DNA of 64,000 nt from Ruminococcus sp. (GCA_017529875.1 JAFXNC010000028.1:31001-95000); one strand, 5' to 3'; shown: positions 27,091 to 36,048, counted from the stretch's first letter. The notes: generated by a model not told the origin, from the sequence alone. Numbers and translations are program-made.

Positions 27091-27687
27091 TCATTTCAGC
27101 AGTCCGTCAACGAGCACGAACACGCCCACGGCGGCGATTATCACGCCCACGCCGATCAGCGTATACTTGACCGAGCCTCCGGTCTCAGAGGGGTTCCGAT
27201 CCTCGTTGCCGGAGAGGTCGCCGTTCTCGTCGGGGATGCCCTCGAAGTCGTCGTCGCCCTCATAGACATGGAACTCCTGGGGATTGGTGGGGTTGTACTT
27301 GATAGGCACGGTGTCACTGTATTCGCCGGAATCGTTTATCCATTCCTCATAGGTCGTCATATCCACGGTGAAGCGGATAAGCATTTCTTTGAAAACGATC
27401 TTCCCCTCGCCCTTGGGAGAGTAGTCGGGGATCTCGGTGCTGCGGCGCTCCACGATCTCGGCGTTCACCGAAGGGAGCTCGTCGTCCACAACGACTGTCT
27501 CGTTCTGCTCGGGCATGAAGCGGTAGCCCTTGCCCACCTTGATGCCGAAGTAAAGCAGCAGCAGTCCCACGGCGATGAGCACGATACCTACTATCCACCC
27601 GTAATCGGCGAAGAACCCCGCCTCCGCCACGTCACCCAGGCCCTCGCCGTCATCGGCAAGAAGGCGCAGGAGATTTGATATTTCCAT
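27091..27687 (-). CDS. DUF3592-like membrane protein in the glycolytic operon
   Basis: 198 residues with helices near residues 30-50 and 175-195, and an intervening soluble domain that would face outside. The block VPIKYNPTNPQEFHV is the type of motif seen in DUF3592 proteins; function unknown. The first about 25 residues are acidic. Good AAGGATG site. It separates pgk from tpiA. Confidence 0.65.
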   Translation of the reverse strand: MEISNLLRLLADDGEGLGDVAEAGFFADYGWIVGIVLIAVGLLLLYFGIKVGKGYRFMPEQNETVVVDDELPSVNAEIVERRSTEIPDYSPKGEGKIVFKEMLIRFTVDMTTYEEWINDSGEYSDTVPIKYNPTNPQEFHVYEGDDDFEGIPDENGDLSGNEDRNPSETGGSVKYTLIGVGVIIAAVGVFVLVDGLLK

Positions 27688-27798
27688 TCAGATCATCCTT
27701 AAAAGGGGTCGCGCCCATGGGATGCAGCCCCCGCGTAATTGCAACGAAATGCATATCCCCCCGAAAGGGAGGACACGCATCTCGAAAGCTGTGTTAAA

Positions 27799-27891
27799 TT
27801 ACTTGTCGGCGATAACGTCGATGCCGGGGAGGACCTTGCCCTCCAGGTATTCGAGGGATGCGCCGCCGCCGGTGGAGATGTGGCTCATCTA
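27799..27891 (-). other. Untranslated C-terminal coding remnant of pgk after an in-frame TAG
   Basis: Bases 27891-27889 read TAG where phosphoglycerate kinases have the lysine codon AAG (context ADK-MSH). The same frame then stays open for 29 codons to a TAA at 27801-27799 and encodes the conserved family C-terminus, including STGGGASLEYLEGK. The frame is intact and the remnant has not decayed, so the stop is recent, an assembly error, or read through. Confidence 0.9.
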
Positions 27892-29019
27892 GTCGGCGAA
27901 GCCCAGCTGGATAACAGCCGCAGCGCTGTCGCCGCCGCCGATAACGGTAGTAGCGTCGGTCTCAGCGAGGGACTTGGCAACTGCGATAGTGCCCTTTGCA
28001 AGGATCGGGTTCTCGAACACGCCCATAGGTCCGTTCCAAACGACGGTCTTGGCGCTCTTTACAGCCTCGGCATAGAGCTCGGCGGTCTTGGTGCCGATAT
28101 CGAGACCCATCTTGTCAGCGGGGATCTTGTCGGCGTCAACTACCTCAACGTCGATAGGAGCGTCGATAGGATCGGGGAAGGATGCAGCGATGGTGGTATC
28201 AACGGGCAGCAGCAGCTTCTTGCCGGCAGCAGCAGCCTTGTCGATCATTTCCTTGCAGTAGTCGATCTTGGTGTCGTCAACGAGGGAGGTGCCTACCTCA
28301 TAGCCCTTGGCCTTGAGGAAGGTGTAAGCCATACCGCCGCCGATGATGAGGGTGTCGCACTTCTCGATGAGGTTGTTGATAACGTTGAGCTTATCGGCAA
28401 CTTTAGCGCCGCCCAGGATAGCAACGAAGGGACGAACAGGATCTTCAACGGCGTTGCCGAGGAAGTTGATCTCCTTCTGCATCAGGTAGCCTACTGCGGT
28501 CTCCTTGACGAACTTGGTAACGCCTGCGGTGGAGGCATGAGCTCTGTGAGCGGAGCCGAAAGCGTCCATAACGAATACTTCGCCGTCTACGAGGTCAGCC
28601 AGCTCCTTGGCGAACTCCTCGCCGTTCTTGGTCTCCTCAGCGCCGCGGAAGCGGGTGTTCTCCAGAACTACGATATCGCCGTCAGCCATTTCGGCAACAG
28701 CCTTCTTTGCATTCTCGCCTACAACGGTGTCGTCCTTAGCGAATGTTACCTTAGCGCTTACCAGCTCAGCCAGCCTTGCAGCTGCGGGAGCCAGCGAGAA
28801 CTTATCCTCGGGGCCGTTCTTGGGCTTGCCGAGATGCGAGCAGAGAACGACCTTTCCGCCGTCTGCCGTGAGCTTGTTGATAGTGGGGAGAGCCGCTGTG
28901 ATACGGTTATCGTTGGTGATAACGCCGTCCTTGAGCGGAACGTTGAAGTCAACTCTTACGAGCACCTTCTTGCCCTTGACATTAATGTCGTCTACCGAGA
29001 CCTTGTTCAATCCTGCCAT
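27889..29019 (-). CDS. pgk: Phosphoglycerate kinase, interrupted by a premature TAG
   Basis: Transfers phosphate from 1,3-bisphosphoglycerate to ADP. As read, 376 residues; through the TAG it would be 406. N-terminal domain has [11 protein letters not shown] and SHLGKPK, the hinge region [12 protein letters not shown], and the C-terminal domain [12 protein letters not shown]. The listed product lacks the GGGASLE loop, which contacts the nucleotide phosphates, and the last helix that packs on the N-domain, so it should be inactive if really truncated. pgk is normally essential and no second copy is in this window. First gene of the glycolytic operon. Confidence 0.93.
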   Translation of the reverse strand: MAGLNKVSVDDINVKGKKVLVRVDFNVPLKDGVITNDNRITAALPTINKLTADGGKVVLCSHLGKPKNGPEDKFSLAPAAARLAELVSAKVTFAKDDTVVGENAKKAVAEMADGDIVVLENTRFRGAEETKNGEEFAKELADLVDGEVFVMDAFGSAHRAHASTAGVTKFVKETAVGYLMQKEINFLGNAVEDPVRPFVAILGGAKVADKLNVINNLIEKCDTLIIGGGMAYTFLKAKGYEVGTSLVDDTKIDYCKEMIDKAAAAGKKLLLPVDTTIAASFPDPIDAPIDVEVVDADKIPADKMGLDIGTKTAELYAEAVKSAKTVVWNGPMGVFENPILAKGTIAVAKSLAETDATTVIGGGDSAAAVIQLGFAD

Positions 29020-29108
29020 GATACTGACATCCTCTCATTTAAAAAATTTTCGGTTTCCCGAATCGATAACTTTTCCGCGTCCAAAGCCGGGCTTTGTCCG
29101 CCTCTTCT

Positions 29109-29137
29109 ATTATATAATATACTCGGCTGAAAATCAA
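29109..29137 (-). promoter_or_regulatory. Promoter of the pgk-tpiA-gpmI operon
   Basis: Minus strand TTGATT (29137-29132), 17-base spacer, TATAAT (29114-29109). An unusually AT-rich stretch follows upstream (29138-29180). Confidence 0.85.
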
Positions 29138-29259
29138 GACATTTTTCAAAATTTTCAAATTCAACACACATTTTACACAGCGCCGGCACTTGCGCCGATG
29201 TATGCAGCGGAGTATAATGGGAGAGGACAAAGCGCAGGCGCAATAAAGAAGTGTCTGCA

Positions 29260-29390
29260 ATAATAAAAAAGAAGAAACAAGAAAGAATAAATAACAACAG
29301 CGGTATCCCTTTGGCGATGATCAAATAATCGTCCGCAAAGCGGACTCCTTAATTCTTCTTTATTCTTTATTTTTCTTCTTTATTATTTTA
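29260..29390. repeat. Dispersed repeat, copy B
   Basis: AT-rich arms (AATAAAAAAGAAGAAAC left; TTCTTTATTCTTTATTTTTC right), core hairpin GTCCGCAAAGCGGAC at 29331-29345. Unlike copies A and C it lies between divergent genes (pgk and a sigma factor) and has no adjacent GGCACCTC hairpin. Confidence 0.75.
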
Positions 29391-29557
29391 TCGCCGCAGC
29401 GCTAAGGTCAAGTCCCCTCTGCTGTGCGACGTACATTATGCACAGAAGCGACCTCACAGGTTTGTGGAAAGCGCCGAAATTTGCGCTCCCCTGTCAGGAA
29501 ACGGCCTCCCCGGGCAACTGTGTATGATGAAACGTTTCAGAAAAAGGATGTGGTATC

Positions 29558-30079
29558 ATGTCAGACAATGAGATATTGACGCTGCTTGCCAAGGACAGCC
29601 GCCGGGGCTTTGAGGCGCTGGTCAGTGCCTATGCAGGGTACATAGCGGTGATAGTCAGGTCCCGGCTGGGAGATATGCTGGGGGCGGAGGAGCAGAAGGA
29701 TGCGGCTGCGGATATTTTTGCGGAGGCGTATCGGGCGCTTAGTAAGCGCCCGGACAGCCCAGACTCCCTGAAAGCCTTCCTCTCCGTGACCGCCGCCCGC
29801 TACTGTGCGGGCATCTACCGCCGGAAGGTCAAGGAACGAAACACAGTCCCCATAGACGACCTCACAGAGCAGGGCAAACCCGAGCCGGCCTTCGAGCGCA
29901 CCGAGCTGACGGAGCTGTTAAAGACCCTGGGGGAGCCGGATTGCGAGATATTCCTGAGAAGATACTTCCTGGGGCAGAAAAGCGCCGAGATCGCCTCGGC
30001 TCTGGGTCTCACACCGGGCAGCGTTGACCAGAGGATCTCCCGGGGGCTCAAAAAGCTCCGTGAGAGGATAGGAGAGTGA
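29558..30079 (+). CDS. ECF-type RNA polymerase sigma factor
   Basis: 173 residues. Region 2 in the N-terminal half (DAAADIFAEAYRALSKR) and region 4 at the end (EIASALGLTPGSVDQRISRG), the helix-turn-helix that reads the -35 element. Overlaps the anti-sigma frame at its stop. The upstream GGAAAC at about 29500 resembles an ECF -35 element and might mean autoregulation, but I could not fix a -10. Confidence 0.9.
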   Translation: MSDNEILTLLAKDSRRGFEALVSAYAGYIAVIVRSRLGDMLGAEEQKDAAADIFAEAYRALSKRPDSPDSLKAFLSVTAARYCAGIYRRKVKERNTVPIDDLTEQGKPEPAFERTELTELLKTLGEPDCEIFLRRYFLGQKSAEIASALGLTPGSVDQRISRGLKKLRERIGE

Positions 30080-30084
30080 GCAAT

Positions 30085-31209
30085 ATGGAAAACATACTGA
30101 GATACTATTTTGATACGGTCAGCGAGGAGGAGCTGGCGGGCTTTGAGAAAGAGCTCGAAAGCATCGCCAATGGCTCCCCTGCCGGCGACGCCGGAGACAT
30201 CCTCGGACGCGCCGTTGAAAAGGCAGGCTTCAGGCCAAAGCCCGCCAAGCGCAGAAAGCACAGGCTGCTGATACTCATAGCGGCGGCGGTGGTGATACTG
30301 GCGACGGTGGGCTTCGTGGCCAACTTCAACAAGCTGGACGTGTACTTCGGCATACGCAGCAGCGAGTCCCCCTTCGTGGGCATATTCGGGGAGCGCGGGG
30401 CGTCCGTTTCAAACAATGACCTGACCCTCTCGGTAGACGGCGCGTTCAGCGACGAAATGTTCTCCCACTTCCTGATCTCGCTGACGGCTCAGACCCGTGA
30501 GGGCAGAAGGACTATCGACAAGATAGAGCGTGCCTACCACCTGTCCAAGGGCTACGCCACCGACAGAGAGGACGTGGAGTTTTTCGAGGAGGTCTACGGA
30601 CATATCGACATGGAAAAGCTCTACAATGAGGGCAAGTGGTTCCAGACCGGGTTCATCTACGACGCCGGAACAGGCAACAGCGGCTATACGATCTGTGACA
30701 GCCATTACTTCGGCTACAACACCGCCAGCGCCTTCTATTTCGAGCTGATCATCGACAAGACCGAAAAAGCTATCGACCCCTCAAAGCCCATGAAGATCAC
30801 CGAGGCGATCTCCGGTCTCTCCGTTGAGGCTGACATGACCGCCAACCTAAAGACCGTCAAGCTCATCTCCGACGACCCGGCGGCCTACAAGGACGTCACG
30901 ATCTCTCCGCTGAAAATACTCATCCGTTCGCCGGAGGATGACCCCTTTGCCGCAAACAAGATCATAACAGATGTCCCGTCTGTTTACTCCGAGGATGACC
31001 CTATAGTGATCTTCGTCCACAAGAAGGACGGCACCACTGTGGAAGGCCGCAACGCCCAATCCATACCCTACTGGAAGAGCGAGGTAAAGGAGGGTGAGCC
31101 CGACATTCCCGTAAAGGTAGACAGCTACGCCCGCCTCTCCGAGCTGACCATGCTCGAGGACATCGACCACGTCACCATACTCGGCATAGACTACCGGCTC
31201 GAAAGCTGA
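30085..31209 (+). CDS. Probable anti-sigma factor, single-pass membrane protein
   Basis: 374 residues from the ATG at 30085 (AGGAG upstream at normal spacing); a GTG at 30076 overlapping the sigma stop is the alternative. Cytoplasmic N-terminus of about 60 residues, one membrane helix (LLILIAAAVVILATVGFVAN), then an extracytoplasmic domain of about 280 residues of mainly strand character. Its arrangement right after an ECF sigma gene and its topology indicate that it holds the sigma factor until an envelope signal; the signal is unknown. Confidence 0.75.
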   Translation: MENILRYYFDTVSEEELAGFEKELESIANGSPAGDAGDILGRAVEKAGFRPKPAKRRKHRLLILIAAAVVILATVGFVANFNKLDVYFGIRSSESPFVGIFGERGASVSNNDLTLSVDGAFSDEMFSHFLISLTAQTREGRRTIDKIERAYHLSKGYATDREDVEFFEEVYGHIDMEKLYNEGKWFQTGFIYDAGTGNSGYTICDSHYFGYNTASAFYFELIIDKTEKAIDPSKPMKITEAISGLSVEADMTANLKTVKLISDDPAAYKDVTISPLKILIRSPEDDPFAANKIITDVPSVYSEDDPIVIFVHKKDGTTVEGRNAQSIPYWKSEVKEGEPDIPVKVDSYARLSELTMLEDIDHVTILGIDYRLES

Positions 31210-31340
31210 ATAAAGAATAAAGAATAAAGAATAAAGAATAGTTAAGGTATCGCCTCCGGCGATGGATTTCAAAATCCGTCCGCAAAGCGGACACCTTAAT
31301 TATTCTTTATTATTTCTTTTTCTTCTTTCTTCTTTTAGCA
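31208..31340. repeat. Dispersed repeat, copy C
   Basis: Starts at the anti-sigma stop with four tandem AATAAAG units, contains ATCGCCTCCGGCGAT and GTCCGCAAAGCGGAC (31278-31292), and ends in the inverted TATTCTTTATTATTTC. Between convergent genes and, like copy A, immediately followed by a GGCACCTC hairpin. Confidence 0.8.
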
Positions 31341-31362
31341 GGCGCTTACACAAAGCAACAGA

Positions 31363-31400
31363 AAAGGCACCTCTGTCAGTTTCCTGACAAAAGTGCCTTA
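31363..31400 (-). terminator. Terminator after trpB
   Basis: Minus strand AAGGCACTTTTGTCAGGA...TGACAGAGGTGCCTT followed by TTCTGTT. Near-duplicate of the gpmI terminator at 23618-23656. Confidence 0.7.
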
Positions 31401-31461
31401 ATATTACTCATTATACCGCGCCTGCGCTCCGCTCCGCGGTGCGGTGTCCGTGTCTCAAATA

Positions 31462-32829
31462 TCAGAACTTGGGCAGAGTGGAAATGCTCTTGGCAAGCTC
31501 CTCGTCGGAGGGAATGTAGTCGGACATCTCGCGGTCGTTGAACTTCTGATATGCCACCATATCGAAGTAGCCGGTACCGGTCAGGCCAAAGAGGATAGTC
31601 TTTTCCTCGCCGGTCTCCTTGCACTTGAGAGCCTCGTCCATAGCGACCTTGATAGCGTGGCTGCTCTCGGGAGCGGGGAGGATGCCCTCAACACGGGCAA
31701 ACTGGGTGGCTGCCTCGAATACCGAGGTCTGCTCCACGCTGCGGGCGGTGATAAGGCCGTCGTCGTAGAGCTGGGAAACTACCGAGCTCATGCCGTGGTA
31801 TCTCAAGCCGCCTGCATGGTTGGCGGAGGGGATGAAGCCGGAGCCCAGGGTGTACATCTTGGCAAGGGGGCAGACCTTTCCTGTGTCACAGAAGTCGTAA
31901 GCATATACGCCTCTGGTCAGGGACGGACAGGATGCGGGCTCAACAGCGATGAACTGGTAGTCAGCCTCGCCCCGGAGCTTTCTGCCCATGAAAGGCGAGA
32001 TAAGTCCGCCGAGATTAGAACCGCCGCCTGCGCAGCCGATTATCATATCGGGCTTGATGCCGTACTTATCGCAGGCGATCATGGATTCAAGGCCGATAAC
32101 GGACTGATGCAGCAGTACCTGAGAGAGCACCGAGCCCAGCACATATCTGTAACCCTCGCTGCTTACGGCGACCTCAACGGCCTCGGAGATAGCGCAGCCG
32201 AGAGAGCCGGTGGTGCCGGGGAATTCCTCTAAGATCTTCCTGCCGACATTGGTGGTATTGGAGGGAGAGGGGGTAACGTCGGCGCCGTAAGTCCTCATTA
32301 CCTCGCGGCGGAAGGGCTTCTGCTCGTAGCTGACCTTTACCATGTAGACCTTGCAGTCCAGTCCGAGGTAAGCGCAGGCCATAGACAGCGCAGTGCCCCA
32401 CTGACCGGCACCGGTCTCGGTGGTAACGCCTTTAAGGCCCTGCTTCTTGGCGTAATAGGCCTGAGCGATAGCGGAATTGAGCTTATGGGAACCGGAGGTA
32501 TTGTTGCCCTCAAACTTGTAGTAGATCTTGGCGGGGGTGCCCAGCGCCTTTTCGAGACAGTAGGCTCTTACCAGCGGGGAGGGACGGTACATCTTGTAGA
32601 AGCTGAGTATCTCCTCCGGGATGTCGATATAGGGGGTCTTGTCGTCCAGCTCCTGCTCGGCAAGCTCGCGGCAGAATACTCCGCTGAGCTCATCGACGGT
32701 CATCGGCTCATGGGTGCCGGGGTTGAGCAGCGGTGCGGGCTTATTCTTCATATCCGCACGAACGTTATACCACTGCTTGGGCATCTCGCTTTCTTCGAGA
32801 TAGATCTTGTACGGGATCTCCTTGCTCAT
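31462..32829 (-). CDS. trpB: Tryptophan synthase beta chain, TrpB2 type
   Basis: 455 residues from the ATG at 32829 with AAAGGAAG upstream; the longer frame to 32874 runs into the T-box terminator. PLP enzyme making tryptophan from indole and serine. PLP lysine in GNNTSGSHKLNSA at about residue 105, phosphate loop CAGGGSNLGG. Length and the N-terminal extension before the lysine fit TrpB2, the form that often stands alone. No trpA or other trp gene is near. The Trp T-box ahead of it confirms that the cell treats it as a tryptophan-supply gene. Confidence 0.95.
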   Translation of the reverse strand: MSKEIPYKIYLEESEMPKQWYNVRADMKNKPAPLLNPGTHEPMTVDELSGVFCRELAEQELDDKTPYIDIPEEILSFYKMYRPSPLVRAYCLEKALGTPAKIYYKFEGNNTSGSHKLNSAIAQAYYAKKQGLKGVTTETGAGQWGTALSMACAYLGLDCKVYMVKVSYEQKPFRREVMRTYGADVTPSPSNTTNVGRKILEEFPGTTGSLGCAISEAVEVAVSSEGYRYVLGSVLSQVLLHQSVIGLESMIACDKYGIKPDMIIGCAGGGSNLGGLISPFMGRKLRGEADYQFIAVEPASCPSLTRGVYAYDFCDTGKVCPLAKMYTLGSGFIPSANHAGGLRYHGMSSVVSQLYDDGLITARSVEQTSVFEAATQFARVEGILPAPESSHAIKVAMDEALKCKETGEEKTILFGLTGTGYFDMVAYQKFNDREMSDYIPSDEELAKSISTLPKF

Positions 32830-32860
32830 AGAACATCTTCCTTTCAAAAGTAAAAAAATA

Positions 32861-33133
32861 AAAACCTGTCCCACATAAATGGGACAGGTGAATTTCCTGC
32901 GGTGCCACCCATATTGACGCTGTGCGTCCTCTCGGCGCTCATACTCACATACGAGCCTGCCCGGTAACGGCGGCAGAGACCGTTGACTGCTACTGACCGC
33001 ACAAGCGGCGTTCGGTCACCCTCGGGAGCCCATTCATCAGTGTTCCGGATACTGCCTTTCAGCCCACGGCAGCTCTCTGTGAACCGAAGCTCACTGACTA
33101 CTTACTCTCCTTCATCGGTTTGAGTTATATGTT
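32861..33133 (-). promoter_or_regulatory. T-box riboswitch, tryptophan specifier
   Basis: Leader of trpB. T-box bulge sequence GGGTGGCACCGC at 32910-32899 (minus strand). Terminator stem ACCTGTCCCA / TGGGACAGGT (32889-32880 and 32873-32864) followed by a T run. The specifier loop reads TGAA-TGG-GCTC, with the UGG tryptophan codon at 33032-33030. Uncharged tRNA-Trp would pair with UGG and with the T-box bulge to stabilise the antiterminator and switch trpB on. Confidence 0.93.
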
Positions 33134-33139
33134 TTAGTT

Positions 33140-33168
33140 ATTATACACCAAAAACCCGGGTTTGTCAA
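33140..33168 (-). promoter_or_regulatory. Promoter of the T-box/trpB transcript
   Basis: Exact consensus on the minus strand: TTGACA (33168-33163), 17-base spacer, TATAAT (33145-33140). Confidence 0.92.
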
Positions 33169-33278
33169 GAGTTTTTTATGAGGGGGTTAAATGGGGGCTG
33201 CCGCCCCCAAAGCCCTGCCTGCCGTCAGGCCAAGTGAGAAACGCCGCGCAGATGAAAAAAAAGGCGGGATCAAAAAAC

Positions 33279-33307
33279 TTGACATCTGTGGGCATATGTG
33301 ATATAAT
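33279..33307 (+). promoter_or_regulatory. Promoter of the FAD oxidoreductase operon
   Basis: Exact consensus TTGACA (33279-33284), 17 bases, TATAAT (33302-33307), 55 bases before the start codon. Between it and the trpB promoter lies a short GGGGGCTGCCGCCCCC stem (33192-33209). Confidence 0.92.
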
Positions 33308-33362
33308 TTTCCCGACAGCATTGTCTTTTGTTGTGAAAATCATAAAAAGCAGGTGACTACTA

Positions 33363-34793
33363 ATGTTCGATGTTCTGATAATCGGCGCAGGTGCCAGCGG
33401 CTGCGCTGTCGCCCGGGAGCTCTCACGGTTCAGGCTCTCCCTTTGCGTCCTCGACCGCGAAAGCGACGTCTGCGAGGGCACTACCAAGGCCAATTCCGCT
33501 ATCGTCCATGCCGGCTTCGACGCCCTCCCCGGTTCCCTCAAAGCCAAGCTCAACGTCCGGGGCAGCCGGATGATGCCGGAGCTTGCAAAAAAGCTTGACT
33601 TCGCCTTCAAAAACAACGGTGCCTTCGTGCTCTGCTTCGATAAGGAGCAGATCCCCGGCCTCGAAGAGCTTGCCCAGCGGGGACGGCTCAACGGCGTTGA
33701 GGGGGTCCGCGTGATCTCCGGAGACGAGGCGCGGCAGATGGAGCCCGCCCTCACCGACGAGGTGGCGGCTGCCCTCTATGCCCCTACCTCCGGCATTGTC
33801 TGCCCCTTTGAGATGACCCTTGCCTTCGCCGAGAACGCCTACGCCAACGGTGCGGAGTTCCGGCTGTCCACCTGTGTTACCGGCATAGACAAGTCAGACG
33901 CAGGGTACGTCGTCCATACGGACAAGGGCGACATCGAGGCTAAGGTCGTCATAAACGCTGCGGGGGTCTACGCTGACAGGCTCCATGCCATGGTCAGCAG
34001 CAAGCCCATGAACATCACCCCCCGCCGGGGCGAGTATATGCTGCTGGACAAAGATGCCGGCGGGCTGGTGAAGCACACCATATTCCAGCAGCCCACCAAA
34101 ATGGGCAAGGGCATACTGGTGTCCCCCACCGTCCACGGAAATCTGCTGCTGGGCCCCACCGCCGAGGATATCGAGGACAAGGAGAACACCGCCACCACCC
34201 GCTCAGGGCTGGCTGAGGTTCGTGCCAAGGCGCAGCTCTCGGTCAAGGGCATACCCTTTAACAAGGTCATCACCGGGTTCACAGGGCTGCGTGCCGTGGG
34301 GGATACTCACGACTTCATCATCGGCGAATGTGAGGACGCCAAGGGTTTTATCGACGTGGCAGGCATCGAATCGCCGGGACTGACCAGCGCCCCTGCTATC
34401 GGGGAGTACGTCCGGGATATCGTGGCGGGCATCATGACTTTGGAGGAAAAGCCGGACTTTGTTGATACGAGAAAGGGCGTTATCCACTTCGCCTCCCTGA
34501 CCCGCGAGCAGCAGAATGAACTGATAAAGCGTGAGCCTGCCTACGGCTCAGTAGTCTGCCGCTGCGAGACCGTCACCGAGGGTGAGATACTGGACGCCAT
34601 AAACCGTCCTCTGGGAGCCACTACCCTCGACGGCGTAAAGCGCCGCACCCGCGCCGGTATGGGGCGGTGTCAGGCGGGGTTCTGCTCACCGAAGACCATA
34701 GCCATGATAGCCGAAAAGCTGGGCATCGGGCTGCTGGACGTAAAGAAGAACGGCACATACAACAAGGAAAGCGAGGCGGCGGACAATGCGTGA
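33363..34793 (+). CDS. FAD-dependent oxidoreductase, GlpA-like with BFD-type iron-sulfur domain
   Basis: 476 residues. FAD-binding N-terminus LIIGAGASGCAVAREL, DAO-fold domain to about residue 380, then a C-terminal BFD-like [2Fe-2S] domain (cysteines in VVCRCETV and GRCQAGFC). Domain order matches anaerobic glycerol-3-phosphate dehydrogenase GlpA and related L-2-hydroxyacid oxidases. First gene of a three-gene operon; overlaps the next gene by 8 bases. Glycerol 3-phosphate as substrate is the best guess, but no glpK or glpF is nearby. Confidence 0.88.
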   Translation: MFDVLIIGAGASGCAVARELSRFRLSLCVLDRESDVCEGTTKANSAIVHAGFDALPGSLKAKLNVRGSRMMPELAKKLDFAFKNNGAFVLCFDKEQIPGLEELAQRGRLNGVEGVRVISGDEARQMEPALTDEVAAALYAPTSGIVCPFEMTLAFAENAYANGAEFRLSTCVTGIDKSDAGYVVHTDKGDIEAKVVINAAGVYADRLHAMVSSKPMNITPRRGEYMLLDKDAGGLVKHTIFQQPTKMGKGILVSPTVHGNLLLGPTAEDIEDKENTATTRSGLAEVRAKAQLSVKGIPFNKVITGFTGLRAVGDTHDFIIGECEDAKGFIDVAGIESPGLTSAPAIGEYVRDIVAGIMTLEEKPDFVDTRKGVIHFASLTREQQNELIKREPAYGSVVCRCETVTEGEILDAINRPLGATTLDGVKRRTRAGMGRCQAGFCSPKTIAMIAEKLGIGLLDVKKNGTYNKESEAADNA

Positions 34794-36048
34794 ATTTGAG
34801 CTTGTGATAATCGGCGGAGGCCCCGCCGGGATGGCTGCCGCCATAGCCGCGAAAAAGCAGGGCATCGACGATCTGGTGATCTTCGAGCGGGGCGACAGAC
34901 TGGGCGGCATACTCAACCAGTGCATACACAACGGCTTCGGGCTGCACACCTTCAAGGAGGAGCTCACCGGCCCCGAATACGCTGAAAGATACGCACAGCA
35001 GGTCTATGACCTGGGCATACCCTATGAGCTGGGGACTATGGTGCTGGACATCACCCCCGACAAGCAGATAACCGTAGTCAGCCGTCAGCGCGGCGCCGAG
35101 ACCGTCAGAGCCAGGGCTGTGATACTTGCCATGGGCTGCCGTGAGAGACCCCGGGGAGCCCTGGGCATCGCGGGTTTCAGACCCCAGGGGGTATACACCG
35201 CAGGCACGGCGCAGAAGCTGGTCAACTGTGAGGGCGTGGTCCCGGGCAAGGAAGTCGTGATCCTCGGCTCCGGTGACATCGGCCTCATCATGGCAAGGCG
35301 CATGACCCTCGAAGGTGCCAAAGTCCGGGCTGTGGTGGAGCTGATGCCCTACTCCAGCGGGCTTAAACGAAACATAGTCCAGTGCCTCGACGACTACGGC
35401 ATACCCCTGATGCTGAGCCACACCGTCATCGACATCAAGGGCAAAGAGAAACTTGAAGGCGTGTGGGTAGCCGCCGTGGACGAGCACAACGCCCCCATTG
35501 AGGGCACCGAGGAATACTTCCCCTGCGACACCCTGCTGCTCTCCTGCGGCCTTATCCCGGAGAACGAGCTGTCCCGCAGTGCGGGCATAGAACTGAGCCC
35601 TCTCACCAGCGGCCCCTCGGTGGACGAGAGCCTTGAGACCACTGTCGAGGGCGTATTCGCCTGCGGCAACGTGCTCCACGTTCACGATCTGGTGGACTTC
35701 GTGTCCGAAGAATCAGTCCGTGCCGGCGAGAATGCCGCCGAGTACATCAAGGGCAAGCCCTCCTCACCGGGTACGCCGGTGGCGGTGAAGCCCGGTAACG
35801 GCGTGCGCTACACCGTACCCAGCAGGCTCTATCCCGAAAGCGTCACCGATTGCGTGCATATCCGGTTCAGGGTAACTGCGCCTGTCAAGGGGGCTGCTAT
35901 CGTAGTCAGCTGCGGCGGCAAGGAGCTGGCACGCAAGCGCGGACGCATCTTCGTACCCAGCGAGATGATCGAGGTCATCCTCAAAAAGGAGCAGCTTGCC
36001 GGACTTTCCGGTGATATCGAAGTAAGAACAGAGGAGGCGGCGAAATGA
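34786..36048 (+). CDS. NAD(P)/FAD-dependent oxidoreductase (GlpB-like position)
   Basis: 420 residues. Two dinucleotide folds: FAD site IIGGGPAGMAAAIAA at the start and NAD(P) site VILGSGDIGLIMARRM at about residue 160; FAD closing motif FACGNVLHVHDLVD at about residue 290. The last 90 residues form an extra domain absent from plain thioredoxin-reductase-like proteins. In clostridia this type follows the GlpA-like protein and precedes DUF1667; probably it passes electrons from the dehydrogenase to NAD(P)+. Confidence 0.88.
   Translation: MREFELVIIGGGPAGMAAAIAAKKQGIDDLVIFERGDRLGGILNQCIHNGFGLHTFKEELTGPEYAERYAQQVYDLGIPYELGTMVLDITPDKQITVVSRQRGAETVRARAVILAMGCRERPRGALGIAGFRPQGVYTAGTAQKLVNCEGVVPGKEVVILGSGDIGLIMARRMTLEGAKVRAVVELMPYSSGLKRNIVQCLDDYGIPLMLSHTVIDIKGKEKLEGVWVAAVDEHNAPIEGTEEYFPCDTLLLSCGLIPENELSRSAGIELSPLTSGPSVDESLETTVEGVFACGNVLHVHDLVDFVSEESVRAGENAAEYIKGKPSSPGTPVAVKPGNGVRYTVPSRLYPESVTDCVHIRFRVTAPVKGAAIVVSCGGKELARKRGRIFVPSEMIEVILKKEQLAGLSGDIEVRTEEAAK

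Noticed and set aside
27889..27891. TAG in pgk taken as evidence of a changed genetic code
   Set aside because: TAG serves as a normal stop for the glycerophosphotransferase gene at 44473-44475 and other genes use TAA and TGA normally, so a global reassignment is not supported by this window.
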